Assembly: GCF_020911865.1 (NCBI RefSeq)
Contig: NZ_CP087131.1
Location: 3,720,001-3,784,000, forward strand
Reading direction: 5' to 3'
DNA: 64,000 nucleotides
DNA from: Chryseobacterium sp. C-71
GTDB lineage: Bacteria > Bacteroidota > Bacteroidia > Flavobacteriales > Weeksellaceae
Positions within the stretch are counted from its first letter, which is position 1; every line of letters begins with the position of its first letter. A program made the position numbers and the translations under genes. Shown here piece by piece: positions 35,143 to 43,424 of the stretch. The notes under the pieces are model-generated. The model saw only the letters and a list, made by a program, of their open reading frames with translations, searched no databases and was not told the origin of the DNA.

Positions 35143-35275
35143 GTGTAATATGTATTCAAATAAAAACTGACATTCATTAAAAACAATATTTAAAATCATT
35201 TTCAAATCAAATTATACAGTTTTTTTGAAATTAGATATATTTTATCTCAAACTCCTCACACTTACATAAGGTTTC

Positions 35276-35500
35276 TTATCTGGCAGGCACAAGGAAAATA
35301 GCATTGTCATTAATCGTGTCGCCGGCATCAAAATAGTAACTTCCAATGACAGGAAGAATGTTGGTAATGTTGAAAACTAACCTTCAGACCGTTGACATCT
35401 ACAGTTTCACCGTCAGAAATTTCCTGAGTCTTTGCGAAAGTTCAGAAACTGTTGAATGTTAAAACTAAAAGTAAAAGAATTGAGTTTTTCCACGTGATAT
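35276..35500 (-). pseudogene. Remnant of a small secreted protein gene
   Basis: Minus-strand translation gives ITWKNSILLLLVLTFNSF, which looks like a signal peptide, then a stop, then TFAKTQEISDGETVDVNGLKV in the same frame. After a frame change it continues FNITNILPVIGSYYFDAG and DTINDNAIFLVPAR with a stop at 35276. The three pieces read as one former protein of about 70 residues broken by one stop and one frameshift. No ATG is evident. Family not recognised. Confidence 0.5.
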
Positions 35501-35610
35501 GATTTTGGTGATTTTTATTGATATAAAATTTACAAAATAATGAGAGTTGATAAAGCTAAATTTCCTCATATTCAGAAAAAGTTTGAGCATGAGGAAATGT
35601 AAAACTTATG

Positions 35611-36627
35611 TTATTCGATTTTTGATATCCACTCTGCGCCACTGATATCAGTTAATTTGATAATAGAAATCTTTTCATTTTGAATTAAAGCTTCTTTTAT
35701 ATCTAAACTTAAATCTGCTTTTGCACCTAAGGGAATAATCAAACTGTGCTTTCCGGGTTTTACTTTTGCCACATAATGATTATGAATATTTTCTTTTGAG
35801 AATTTTGAAAGTTCTTTTCCATTCAATGATTGGATAACTTTCCCTTTTTCGTTGAGAAAATCAATTCCTATAAGAAAAGAGCCATAGACATCTGCACCTT
35901 CCGTTCTGTAAATTTCAAATTTAATCTGTGAATGATTCATCTTAATATTAGATATTTCAATCTTTGGTTTTACCGATTTATTGTGCAAAGTTCCAAAGAC
36001 ACCACCATGAAAATATTGATTGGTAAATAAGGTAAGTCCAAAAATAACAAGTGATCCCAATAAGACAAAATACTTATAATTTAACATGGAAAATTGACCG
36101 GAACCTAACCATTTAAACCATTTTTTCTGTGTAAAACCGTATTGTTTATTGTTAAAATATTGGTCTAAAGAATAAGATCCGCTTCCTGTGAGAAAAAGAG
36201 TAAATCCACACGCTATTCCCAAAACCCCTATTTGCCATTCGTCTAAGCAAGTCGTACCGATCCAACCTGAACCCAATAATATGCCCATTGCTAAACCGAA
36301 AACTCCTAAAGCCATTAATCTTGTGAATAACCCAAGAATTATGAATAGTCCTACAATCCCTTCGATAATGGTAAAACTAATCATAGAGGTTTGCAGCGCA
36401 TCGGGATGAGTTATCAAATACTCGATAATGGGTTTTATTCCCAAAGCATTGGGCAAAAAGTGATTGAATTTTTCACCGATATATCCCGCTTCATCAGGTA
36501 TCAGTTTGTTTTCGAGGATAAGTCTGCGCCAAAAAGCTGAAAAGTAGGTCCACCCAATGACAAGACGGATTGGTAAAGCATATAAACCAGCCACATCAAA
36601 GGACTGATTTGTTGTATTGTTTTTCAT
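35611..36627 (-). CDS. Fused DoxD-DoxA-like (TQO subunit) membrane protein
   Basis: 338 aa. The N-terminal part (about 1-165) is a DoxX/DoxD-like membrane domain with four helices (LPIRLVIGWTYFSAFWRR, SFTIIEGIVGLFIILGLFTRL, WIGTTCLDEWQIGVLGIACGF). Another helix follows at about 185-203. The periplasmic part (about 205-338) resembles DoxA. In Acidianus, DoxD and DoxA form thiosulfate:quinone oxidoreductase. Fused versions are known in Bacteroidota, so that activity is plausible but unproven. It follows a small exported-protein gene by 48 nt. Confidence 0.75.
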   Translation of the reverse strand: MKNNTTNQSFDVAGLYALPIRLVIGWTYFSAFWRRLILENKLIPDEAGYIGEKFNHFLPNALGIKPIIEYLITHPDALQTSMISFTIIEGIVGLFIILGLFTRLMALGVFGLAMGILLGSGWIGTTCLDEWQIGVLGIACGFTLFLTGSGSYSLDQYFNNKQYGFTQKKWFKWLGSGQFSMLNYKYFVLLGSLVIFGLTLFTNQYFHGGVFGTLHNKSVKPKIEISNIKMNHSQIKFEIYRTEGADVYGSFLIGIDFLNEKGKVIQSLNGKELSKFSKENIHNHYVAKVKPGKHSLIIPLGAKADLSLDIKEALIQNEKISIIKLTDISGAEWISKIE

Positions 36628-36675
36628 TAAAATTTATTTAAAAATTGATACTAAAAATGAATTTTTGAACGAAAT

Positions 36676-37053
36676 CTAAATCATATATAACTTCAACTGT
36701 TTAAATAAAATATATTTTGGTGGACTGTTTCCGGATGTGTTTCCAGAATAGTTTTTGAGAACGACAGTTTTATTTTCAGAATAGCCATTTACTGATTGTA
36801 AAATGTCAGAAAATAGATGGTTTTTAAATTTAAAATCAGCTTTTAAAAATGAAACCTTTGCAGAAGAACTGATACTCTGACAACTTGAAAATGATAATGC
36901 GGTTGTTTTTACTTTGTTGAGAGAACTTGTATGCTGAATGTTGAAAATCCCCAACACATCTCTCTTTAGTGAGCACGGAGATAATGAAAACGCCACAACA
37001 AGCATCACTACAATCGCTTTGTATATTTTTATATGGAGTTTTACATTTGACAT
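36676..37053 (-). CDS. Small exported protein of unknown function
   Basis: 125 aa from the ATG at 37051-37053. N-terminal hydrophobic segment (IYKAIVVMLVVAFSLSPC) is a signal peptide or membrane anchor. The rest is Ser/Lys rich with an isolated FSSCQS. No family recognised. A GTG six bases upstream (37059) is inside the promoter element and can be dismissed. Transcription would start almost at the ATG. Likely in one operon with the DoxDA-like gene. Confidence 0.6.
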   Translation of the reverse strand: MSNVKLHIKIYKAIVVMLVVAFSLSPCSLKRDVLGIFNIQHTSSLNKVKTTALSFSSCQSISSSAKVSFLKADFKFKNHLFSDILQSVNGYSENKTVVLKNYSGNTSGNSPPKYILFKQLKLYMI

Positions 37054-37058
37054 CTTCA

Positions 37059-37066
37059 CAAAACTA
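37059..37066 (-). promoter_or_regulatory. -7 promoter element (TAGTTTTG), possibly giving a leaderless mRNA
   Basis: Minus-strand TAGTTTTG ends at 37059, only 5 nt before the ATG at 37053. With the usual start 5-7 nt after the element, the mRNA would begin at or near the start codon. Confidence 0.55.
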
Positions 37067-37153
37067 CGGTTTTTATTTGTATTGGATTTTTTCAGATTTA
37101 ATTTCTTACTTAATTTTTTTTGCTACTGACTAACAGTTGTCAATAGTACATCT

Positions 37154-37161
37154 TATCTTTG
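37154..37161 (+). promoter_or_regulatory. -7 promoter element (TATCTTTG) for the MazG-like/tag operon
   Basis: TATCTTTG 17 nt before the ATG at 37179. A TTG at 37137-37139 is 14 nt away, shorter than ideal for a -33 element. Confidence 0.55.
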
Positions 37162-37178
37162 TTAATTGTAAAATATAA

Positions 37179-37502
37179 ATGATGGAATACAATAATTTAG
37201 ACAAAATTATTGAACGCTCACTAGCAATCAGAGAAAAATACCACAAGTTAGAAATTCAGCAAAACGGAACTGAGTGGACACTTGAGCAAGATGCTTTGGC
37301 ATATCTTACAGATGCAGGGTTGGTTGGCAGAAATGTGATGTCTCATGAAAAAACGTGGTCAAAAAAGAATTCTGCTGAAGAATTGGAACATAAATTAGGC
37401 GAAAATATCTGGTGGCTCATTGTTTTGGCAGATCGCACCGGAATTGATATGAAAGAAGCTTTAGATAAATTTTTAACAAAAACAGAAAACCTATTCTCAT
37501 GA
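37179..37502 (+). CDS. MazG-like protein
   Basis: 107 aa. Helical protein with the MazG-type acidic helix pattern EELEHKLGENIWWLIVLADRTGIDMKEAL (as parts EELEHKLGE and GIDMKEAL), including spaced Glu/Asp that bind Mg in NTP pyrophosphatases. Such enzymes clean up damaged nucleotides. Overlaps the tag start by 4 nt (ATGA), so the pair is coupled and linked to DNA damage. A second ATG at 37182 is equivalent. Confidence 0.7.
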   Translation: MMEYNNLDKIIERSLAIREKYHKLEIQQNGTEWTLEQDALAYLTDAGLVGRNVMSHEKTWSKKNSAEELEHKLGENIWWLIVLADRTGIDMKEALDKFLTKTENLFS

Positions 37503-38050
37503 GTTATTGTTCAGTAATCGAAAGAATGCAGCCAGAAAGCAGAAAAGAATTGCACAAAAAATATCACGACAACCATTATGGCTTCCCGATTCATGATGAC
37601 AACGAATTGTTCGGAAGACTCGTCATGGAAATCAATCAGGCAGGTCTGAGCTGGGAAACAATCTTGAAAAAGGAAGAAAGTTTCAGAAAAGCATATGACA
37701 ATTTTAATATTGAAAAAATTGCCGCTTACACCGAAGAAGACCGCAAAAGATTATTAAGCGATCCTGGAATTATCAGAAATAAACTGAAAGTCAACGCTGC
37801 CATAGAAAATGCCAAAACCATTATTGAACTTCAAAAAGAATTCGGATCTTTTGAAAAATGGCTGGAACATAATCATCCGAAAGATTTACAAGAATGGATG
37901 AAATTATTCAAAAAAACATTCAAATTCACAGGCGGAGAAATTGTGAATGAGTTTCTGATGAGCATTGGTTTTTTGAAAGGGGCTCATGCTGAAGATTGTG
38001 CTGTGAATGAGGAGATTCTGAGGCATAATCCGATGTGGAGGAGAGGGTAG
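37499..38050 (+). CDS. tag: DNA-3-methyladenine glycosylase I
   Basis: 183 aa. Removes 3-methyladenine from alkylated DNA. Shows YCSVIERMQPES, YHDNHYGFPIHDDNELF, the catalytic-region motif LEINQAGLSWETIL-like MEINQAGLSWETILKK, and the zinc ligands C4, an N-terminal His, and HAEDC near 162-166. Coupled to the MazG-like gene in front. Confidence 0.93.
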   Translation: MSYCSVIERMQPESRKELHKKYHDNHYGFPIHDDNELFGRLVMEINQAGLSWETILKKEESFRKAYDNFNIEKIAAYTEEDRKRLLSDPGIIRNKLKVNAAIENAKTIIELQKEFGSFEKWLEHNHPKDLQEWMKLFKKTFKFTGGEIVNEFLMSIGFLKGAHAEDCAVNEEILRHNPMWRRG

Positions 38051-38060
38051 GTTACTGTTT

Positions 38061-38085
38061 GTCATTCTGACGAAGGAAGAATCTC
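38061..38085 (+). repeat. GTCATTCTGA...GAATCTC repeat, solo copy 1
   Basis: Shares GTCATTCTGA and GAAGAATCTC with the 38-bp terminal repeats of the GIY-YIG unit at 58076-58473, but the middle is shorter (CGAAG). An identical copy lies at 38673-38697. Confidence 0.65.
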
Positions 38086-38158
38086 TAAAATTTTATTTTC
38101 AACTTCAATTTTTTATGAATGTCCGTTTTTAGTCATAACGCTGAAATGAATAGTCATT

Positions 38159-38223
38159 TTGTCATTCCGGAGGAATCTCAACACACTGAAAATAAAGCAG
38201 TTTAGATTCCTCCGGAATGACAA
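38159..38223. repeat. Palindrome of TTGTCATTCCGGAGGAATCT
   Basis: Perfect 20-bp inverted repeat (38159-38178 and 38204-38223) around a 25-nt spacer. The arm TTGTCATTCCGGAGGAATCT is a variant of the GTCATTC...GAATCTC family. It can form a strong hairpin and may also end transcription of tag. Confidence 0.75.
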
Positions 38224-38260
38224 ACAAACCGTTAAAAACTAATTTGTTAAACTTTTGCAA

Positions 38261-38629
38261 TTATTTCATCTGACTTTTCAATCTCTCGATCAGCATCGTT
38301 ATGATTCTTTTATTGAAAACTTTGCTGTCAGATTGATACAGCTCCAGTTCCTCCATAGTAAACATCCCTATGGTCATCCCAATAAAAGTGTTTTTCAGCA
38401 CAGCATCTTTTTGCAGGCTTTGTTCGATAAACATTTGCTTTTTAAAAGCCGATAACGTAGAGAAATCTGCTTTTTGTCGTAATGCGTAGTTTGTAAACAG
38501 TGACAGATAAAGATCATTCTGCAATTTTAAAATGGGACGCAGGGTTTGGTTTTGAAATATTTCTGTTTCAGTGGTTGTTTCTGAGTTGAGTAGGTTTAGA
38601 GATTCTCTGATGTCTATTTTTGTGGTCAT
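38261..38629 (-). CDS. Conserved Bacteroidota protein of unknown function
   Basis: 122 aa, no signal peptide or membrane segment. Pattern FQNQTLRPILKLQNDLYLSLFTNYA ... FIEQSLQKDAVLKNTFIGMTIGMFT ... FNKRIITMLIERLK is mostly helical and, as I recall, shared by many flavobacteria. Such proteins are sometimes labelled glyoxalase in databases, which nothing in the sequence supports. Bounded on both sides by GTCATTC-type repeats (38061-38223 and 38673-38697). Confidence 0.7.
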   Translation of the reverse strand: MTTKIDIRESLNLLNSETTTETEIFQNQTLRPILKLQNDLYLSLFTNYALRQKADFSTLSAFKKQMFIEQSLQKDAVLKNTFIGMTIGMFTMEELELYQSDSKVFNKRIITMLIERLKSQMK

Positions 38630-38672
38630 GTTCTGTGTTGATTAGTTGTAGATAGTAAATATATCATTGTTT

Positions 38673-38697
38673 GTCATTCTGACGAAGGAAGAATCTC
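38673..38697 (+). repeat. GTCATTCTGA...GAATCTC repeat, solo copy 2
   Basis: Identical to 38061-38085 and, with the preceding TTT, over 28 nt. Same orientation, 612 nt away. Confidence 0.65.
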
Positions 38698-38704
38698 GGC
38701 TATT

Positions 38705-39202
38705 TTATTTCCTCAAAACTACATTAATTCTTCTTTCAGCCTCTTCCTTTGAAATTCCTTTATAAAAATCATGAACAAAAGGATGCTCATGGCTTTCATG
38801 CGGATAAATAGAAGGTCTGCCTATTTTATTATTGATAAAAACATCAGTTGGAATTGGATTATCAAATTCATAATCAGGCAGATATATTGCGAGCCAACCA
38901 AAACATCCTCCTTCAAAATCTTTATTATCGTAATTTTCAACATATTCATTAAAACTTTTCTCACTCAAAGAAACCCAAACTCCATATTCCAAATCCTGAC
39001 AACTTTCATGCACTTCTTGTACGAGAACTACTCTTATAAAATAGCAGGTTTCGTCCGAATACCTGATAATACAAATGTCTGATGTAATTTCAGAATTTTC
39101 CAATTCTTCATCAGAAAGGTTTATATAGGGATAGGGTGATTTGTAAGCTATTGCTGGCCATTCTTCTTTTTCTTCGCTGCAGCACTCGCAGATATATTTC
39201 AT
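38705..39202 (-). CDS. DUF2199 family protein
   Basis: 165 aa, cytoplasmic. Begins YICECCSEEKEEWPAIAYKSPYPY, a paired-Cys motif (C4, C6, C7) followed by the DUF2199 body VWVSLSEKSFNEYVENY and FGWLAIYLPDY. The family is of unknown function, often found near toxin-immunity genes, but no toxin is seen here. Confidence 0.75.
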   Translation of the reverse strand: MKYICECCSEEKEEWPAIAYKSPYPYINLSDEELENSEITSDICIIRYSDETCYFIRVVLVQEVHESCQDLEYGVWVSLSEKSFNEYVENYDNKDFEGGCFGWLAIYLPDYEFDNPIPTDVFINNKIGRPSIYPHESHEHPFVHDFYKGISKEEAERRINVVLRK

Positions 39203-39269
39203 ATAAATAAGTAAAAATTAAAAATAGTAAAAATTGACAATGAACGGTCAAAAAATCTACTTTTATTAG

Positions 39270-39294
39270 CAAACACTCAAACACTCAAACACCA
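39270..39294. repeat. Octamer tandem repeat, intergenic
   Basis: Three copies of an AAACACTC-type octamer between the DUF2199 and patatin genes. It resembles the TCAAACTC octamers inside the glycosyltransferase gene at 57313-57344. Confidence 0.5.
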
Positions 39295-39301
39295 ACCCAA
39301 C

Positions 39302-40888
39302 TCACCCCACCGTCTTCGTATCCTCTTCCTTCAAAATCTTTTTCTCTTTCATGGCAACCATCATTCTTTCGCACTTATATTTTGCCCAATCAAATTGATT
39401 GAGAAAATCTAATGCCGCAGAAAATCCAGCGTTAAAGAGTTGTTCTTTTTCTTCTCTTTTCATAAAGAAATTGAGCCAGCTACTCGTTCCACAGTTGACA
39501 GTTTTGATGCTGTAAAGATTGTAAAAAGAGTATTTGGTCAGAAATGTTTTGTCATTGAACCCTTTTAAAGTTCCGATGATATTTCCGGCGTAGGAAAGGG
39601 GAGTTTTCAGGATTTGTTCACTTGTTTTTCCTTTTTCGCCTAAAATTTCAGAATCGCTGGTCAGTTGTACACCAAACAGAGGAAGTCTCGGATAAAAAAT
39701 ATCATTCATGTGAAAAAGATCGATCGGGAAATTAGAAAGTGTACCGCCATCGATAAAAATTCCGACAGGATAAATATCTTCTTTTTCGGTGTTCATCCAG
39801 AATTTCCAGGCATATTTTACAGAATCATCGTCTTTGTTGATGAGCTTTTGCATCGGCTCAAAAAAGAAAGGAACAGACATCGAAGCCCGTACAAACTCAG
39901 CTGGACTGATGTGTTTCAGTTCTTCCTCAGACCAATAAAGATTCGCCATTGTAGGTAATTCGACTTTTATTTTTGCGTTGATATCTGTGGTAATGACGAT
40001 ATATTCGGTCTGAAGCTGATAAAACGGATTGTTCTTGTAATAATCATTGTTCTCGGCACTCTCGAAGAATATTCGGTAACGGGTTTCGTCGATGTGTTCG
40101 AGATTATTCATCTTGATTTCCTCAATTCCGTTGAGCGCATTGGTGTAAAATTCCATTCCGTTTCCGTAGCGGTAATTGAGATTCATTTGAGCTTCTTTCT
40201 GAATGAATTTTTGGTTGAGTTCGGCAACGGTTTTAATTCCGAATCCGTTCATTACATCGGTCATTTGTTTGAGGAAAACATTTCCGGGATTCAGTCCGCT
40301 GTTGCTTTTCCTGAAATCACTATAAAACTTTTTAAAACAGAAAAACCCAATGATAATAGGAATCAATGGGACTAAAAATAAAAGTTTAGCATTAAGAATT
40401 GTTTCAGACGAAATAATAAACGGCAGCGCAACAAGAATCAACATGACTACAGCAATGATAATCAAATTGATTTTAAGGAAATTTTTATTGTTGAGCATGG
40501 CATGAATGGTAGTTCTCACATACGGTTTCCCATCCATAAAATCAGAAAAATCCCAATTGAATAGAATGTCTTTAATGACTTCACCCTTCGCTTCTTCTTT
40601 TGTTTTACAAGCTGCGATAAGCATCGTGTTGATGGCTCCGGCACTCGTTCCTGCCACTTTCAGAAAACGGATTCCGAAGATTTCCAATGCATAGAGATAA
40701 CCGACCAATGCACTTCCCCAAACGCCACCGCCTTCCTGCACAAACTCAATATACTGATTGCCTTCAGCATCGAGAATGTCAGAAAATTCTTTGCTGGAAA
40801 TGTTTTGGTGTAAAGCGCTAAGCTTCTCTTTTGATTCCTGAGAAAGTACGTCGTCCTCAAGGATTTTTTGAAGGATTTCGGGTTTCAT
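39302..40888 (-). CDS. Patatin-like phospholipase
   Basis: 528 aa. Oxyanion motif EGGGVWGSALVG (52-63), nucleophile Ser82 in GTSAGA, and catalytic Asp in FIDGGTLSN (about 375). Two membrane helices (about 139-159 and 168-186) are inserted within the patatin fold between the Ser and Asp motifs, so the enzyme is probably anchored in the inner membrane. Lipid acyl hydrolase by family. Substrate unknown. Confidence 0.88.
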   Translation of the reverse strand: MKPEILQKILEDDVLSQESKEKLSALHQNISSKEFSDILDAEGNQYIEFVQEGGGVWGSALVGYLYALEIFGIRFLKVAGTSAGAINTMLIAACKTKEEAKGEVIKDILFNWDFSDFMDGKPYVRTTIHAMLNNKNFLKINLIIIAVVMLILVALPFIISSETILNAKLLFLVPLIPIIIGFFCFKKFYSDFRKSNSGLNPGNVFLKQMTDVMNGFGIKTVAELNQKFIQKEAQMNLNYRYGNGMEFYTNALNGIEEIKMNNLEHIDETRYRIFFESAENNDYYKNNPFYQLQTEYIVITTDINAKIKVELPTMANLYWSEEELKHISPAEFVRASMSVPFFFEPMQKLINKDDDSVKYAWKFWMNTEKEDIYPVGIFIDGGTLSNFPIDLFHMNDIFYPRLPLFGVQLTSDSEILGEKGKTSEQILKTPLSYAGNIIGTLKGFNDKTFLTKYSFYNLYSIKTVNCGTSSWLNFFMKREEKEQLFNAGFSAALDFLNQFDWAKYKCERMMVAMKEKKILKEEDTKTVG

Positions 40889-40913
40889 GATTTTGGTTTG
40901 GTGTTTTTTTGGT

Positions 40914-40921
40914 CAAACGTA
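40914..40921 (-). promoter_or_regulatory. -7 promoter element (TACGTTTG) for the patatin gene
   Basis: Minus-strand TACGTTTG 25 nt before the patatin ATG. Confidence 0.5.
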
Positions 40922-40971
40922 AAGGTCCAATGTTTTTATTTAATTTTAATAACATTTTTTAAGACGCAAGA

Positions 40972-40991
40972 CACTTCGGCAAAGTTCAGTG
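40972..40991. repeat. CACTTCGG...TTCAGTG unit, diverged copy 3
   Basis: CACTTCGGCAAAGTTCAGTG is an inverted, diverged form of the units at 6950-6969 and 9195-9213. Confidence 0.4.
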
Positions 40992-41218
40992 TAACAAAAT
41001 GTTTTCAATCAATTTTATCTTTGATAAAATCCTTGCGCCCTAGAGTTTTAAGTTTTAAAATTTATCTTGAGTCTCTGCGTTTGACCAAATGATTTATATT
41101 TTTTGGCTCTCATAGATTTTGCAGACAACGCAGATTTTTTTCCCATATTTAATCTGCTAAATCAGCTCAATCTGCGAGAGATATTTTATTCATATCATTC
41201 TACATCTATGCTGAAATA

Positions 41219-42118
41219 CTACCACTGTTTCCTCCTCGCATAAATAAATGTACAAATCACAATCACCCCCATTAAGCCCAAAGTATAAAAATATCCGTGC
41301 TTGGTATGGAGTTCAGGCATATTGTCGAAGTTCATTCCGTATAATCCTGCAATAAAAGTGATCGGTAAAAAGTACACCGAGTAAATTGCCAAAACTTTCA
41401 TCACCTGATTGGCTTTCTGATCAGACAATGCCAGAAACATCGAAATTAGGTTGGTAATCTGAATATTCAAGTGATCAAAATCGGCAACAACATCCTTCTG
41501 TTTGTCTTTTAAATCGACGACTTCAGAATCTTCCAGTTTCAATAATTTAAACTTATCAATGGCATCATTGGAGATGGTCAAAACCCTCGAATTCAGTCCT
41601 GATTTACGCTTTAGTTTATAAAGTCTTCGGATTTGATTGGTATGGTTTGTATTTTTAAGAAAAATTTCGTTTTCAATATTATCCATCGTCTCAAAAAGGC
41701 TGATGGCTTCATCGTCAAAGGTTTTCATAATGACCAACGAAATCATCAGAGCAATTTTATGAGGATGTACATGATCAGAACTTTCGGTAAGTTCTTTCTT
41801 GGTTTCAGCAATACTTTTTGCCTTCATTCTGTGTACCGTGATAATGGTTTTTTCTAAAAGGAAAATCCCGATTTTGGTACTGATATCGCTAATGGTGTTG
41901 AGGTTTTTCCGTTCGAGTTCGGTGCTTTCCCGAAGGAGGAAGAATTTCACGTTTCCGTCTTCTTCATATTTGGGTAAGTGATTGGGGTCTAAAGTGTCTT
42001 CCAAAAGGAGATTGTTGATCTCATATCTTTCATGAAGGTACTTCATATCTTCGTCCGTAGGTGCTTCTACGTCTATCCATTCGCATCCCGAATCTCTGTA
42101 AATTGTATTGATAGGCAT
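41219..42118 (-). CDS. CorA-family magnesium transporter
   Basis: 299 aa. Long cytoplasmic N-terminal funnel domain, then two C-terminal membrane helices. The pore motif GMN is in FIAGLYGMNFDNMPEL, after helix one (MKVLAIYSVYFLPITFIAG). Second helix FYTLGLMGVIVICTFIYARR. Transports Mg2+ or related divalent cations. Divergent to the KAS III gene. Confidence 0.92.
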   Translation of the reverse strand: MPINTIYRDSGCEWIDVEAPTDEDMKYLHERYEINNLLLEDTLDPNHLPKYEEDGNVKFFLLRESTELERKNLNTISDISTKIGIFLLEKTIITVHRMKAKSIAETKKELTESSDHVHPHKIALMISLVIMKTFDDEAISLFETMDNIENEIFLKNTNHTNQIRRLYKLKRKSGLNSRVLTISNDAIDKFKLLKLEDSEVVDLKDKQKDVVADFDHLNIQITNLISMFLALSDQKANQVMKVLAIYSVYFLPITFIAGLYGMNFDNMPELHTKHGYFYTLGLMGVIVICTFIYARRKQW

Positions 42119-42196
42119 AAAGTAAAAATACTATAAATTTTAAAAAAACCTATGTGTAAAATAAAGTTTTATCTTTACCAAAATTAAACAAACTAT

Positions 42197-43219
42197 ATGA
42201 TTAAAAGTACAATAAAAGGAATCGGATTTCATGTTCCGGATCACGTTGTAACCAATGATGATTTAGCCAAATTAATGACCACCAATGATGAATGGATTAC
42301 TGAGCGAACGGGCATCAAAGAGCGCAGACACAGAATCAACAGAAATGATGCGCAGGAAACTACAGCATTTCTTGGTTTTAAAGCTTCTGAAAAAGCACTT
42401 CAACATGCTGGCATAACGGCAAAAGATATTGATTATATTGTTTTTGCAACGCTTTCACCGGATTATTATTTTCCTGGTTGTGGCGTGTTGCTTCAGGATA
42501 TGTTGGGTTGCGATACAATCGGAGCTTTAGATGTTAGAAATCAGTGTTCAGGTTTTGTATATGCGATGAGTGTTGCCAATGCTTTTATTAAATCTGGTAC
42601 TTATAAAAATATTCTGGTTGTAGGCGCAGAAGTTCATTCTTTCGGACTTGATTTTTCGGATGAAGGAAGAGGAGTTTCTGTAATTTTCGGGGATGGGGCA
42701 GGAGCAATTGTACTTTCGGCAACTGAAGACGAAAATGCAGGTGATATTTTAGCCATGAATATGCATTCTGAAGGAAAGTACGCCGATGAATTATGCACCC
42801 AATTCCCAGGTTCAAAATACGGTTGGAGTGACAGAATGAGAAAAGAACCTGAAAATGTAACCGACAAAGAAGTTTACCCGATCATGAATGGAAATTTCGT
42901 TTTCAAACATGCAGTAACAAGGTTCCCTGAAACGATGCAGGAAGCTTTAGATAAAGCTGGAAAAACGATTAAAGATTTAGATATGTTTATTCCGCATCAG
43001 GCGAATCTGAGAATTGCTCAGTTTGTACAGCAAAAATTTGGTTTACCGGACGAAAAAATTCACAACAACATCCAAAAATACGGAAATACAACCGCCGCTT
43101 CTATCCCGATTGCTTTGAGTGAAGCGATAGAACTTGGGAAAGTTAAAAGAGGAGATTTAGTACTTCTTTCAGCTTTTGGAAGTGGGTTTACTTGGGGAAG
43201 TGTATTATTTCAATACTAA
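42197..43219 (+). CDS. 3-Oxoacyl-ACP synthase III (FabH family)
   Basis: 340 aa. Catalytic triad: Cys in VRNQCSGFVYAM, His in FIPHQANLRI, Asn in KYGNTTAASIPIAL. N-terminal EWITERTGIKERR and VFATLSPDYYFPGCG fit the KAS III fold. The length and TLSPDYYFPG pattern place it in a FabH-like group that may load other acyl starters, and it stands alone without fab genes, so fabH itself is not asserted. TATCTTTA at about 42169 is a weak promoter match. Confidence 0.9.
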   Translation: MIKSTIKGIGFHVPDHVVTNDDLAKLMTTNDEWITERTGIKERRHRINRNDAQETTAFLGFKASEKALQHAGITAKDIDYIVFATLSPDYYFPGCGVLLQDMLGCDTIGALDVRNQCSGFVYAMSVANAFIKSGTYKNILVVGAEVHSFGLDFSDEGRGVSVIFGDGAGAIVLSATEDENAGDILAMNMHSEGKYADELCTQFPGSKYGWSDRMRKEPENVTDKEVYPIMNGNFVFKHAVTRFPETMQEALDKAGKTIKDLDMFIPHQANLRIAQFVQQKFGLPDEKIHNNIQKYGNTTAASIPIALSEAIELGKVKRGDLVLLSAFGSGFTWGSVLFQY

Positions 43220-43249
43220 ATAAATATTACAGAAAACTTAAAAAGGCTA

Positions 43250-43345
43250 CGTCATTTCGAGTAGGTTTTTGAAGAAAACCGTATCGGGAAATTTTCATTA
43301 AGTATAACAAGAAGTTCTCGATACGCTTCGCTACTCGAACTCGCG
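43250..43345. repeat. Long palindromic repeat (CGTCATTTCGAGT...), copy 2
   Basis: Starts CGTCATTTCGAGTAGG, contains GTATCGGGAAA, and the right arm holds GTTCTCGATACGCTTCGC and CTACTCGAAC. Same family as 33707-33809, more diverged at its right end. Confidence 0.7.
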
Positions 43346-43370
43346 AAACTTATAACATAGTCAATAAATA

Positions 43371-43406
43371 AAAATTCCGCTGAAATTTATTTCAGCGGAA
43401 TTTTTT
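43371..43406. terminator. Bidirectional terminator between KAS III and thioredoxin-fold genes
   Basis: 15-bp perfect stem AAAATTCCGCTGAAA / TTTCAGCGGAATTTT with a 4-nt loop, and T or A runs on both sides. Serves both convergent genes. Confidence 0.88.
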
Positions 43407-43424
43407 ATGTTTTTAAATTAAAGC

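Larger units (their letters stand above)
35061..35610. other. 550-bp region with terminator and gene remnant
   Basis: After the MFS gene come a hairpin terminator and AT-rich DNA, then a degraded small gene on the minus strand (35276-35500). I see no intact gene here. Confidence 0.6.
40889..41218. other. 330-bp region with diverged repeats
   Basis: Minus-strand TACGTTTG at 40914-40921 is a plausible promoter for the patatin gene. Further along lie a CACTTCGGCAAAGTTCAGTG unit (40972-40991) and stretches such as TGCAGACAACGCAGATT and AATCTGCTAAATCAG, which look like old dispersed repeats. A similar region is at 61040-61190. No gene seen. Confidence 0.5.

Noticed and set aside
38261..38629. Glyoxalase label for the 122-aa protein
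   Set aside because: No metal-binding His/Glu pattern or betaalphabetabetabeta repeat is visible. The protein is helical.
39665..39958. 97-aa open frame antisense to the patatin gene
   Set aside because: Shadow of a gene with intact catalytic motifs.
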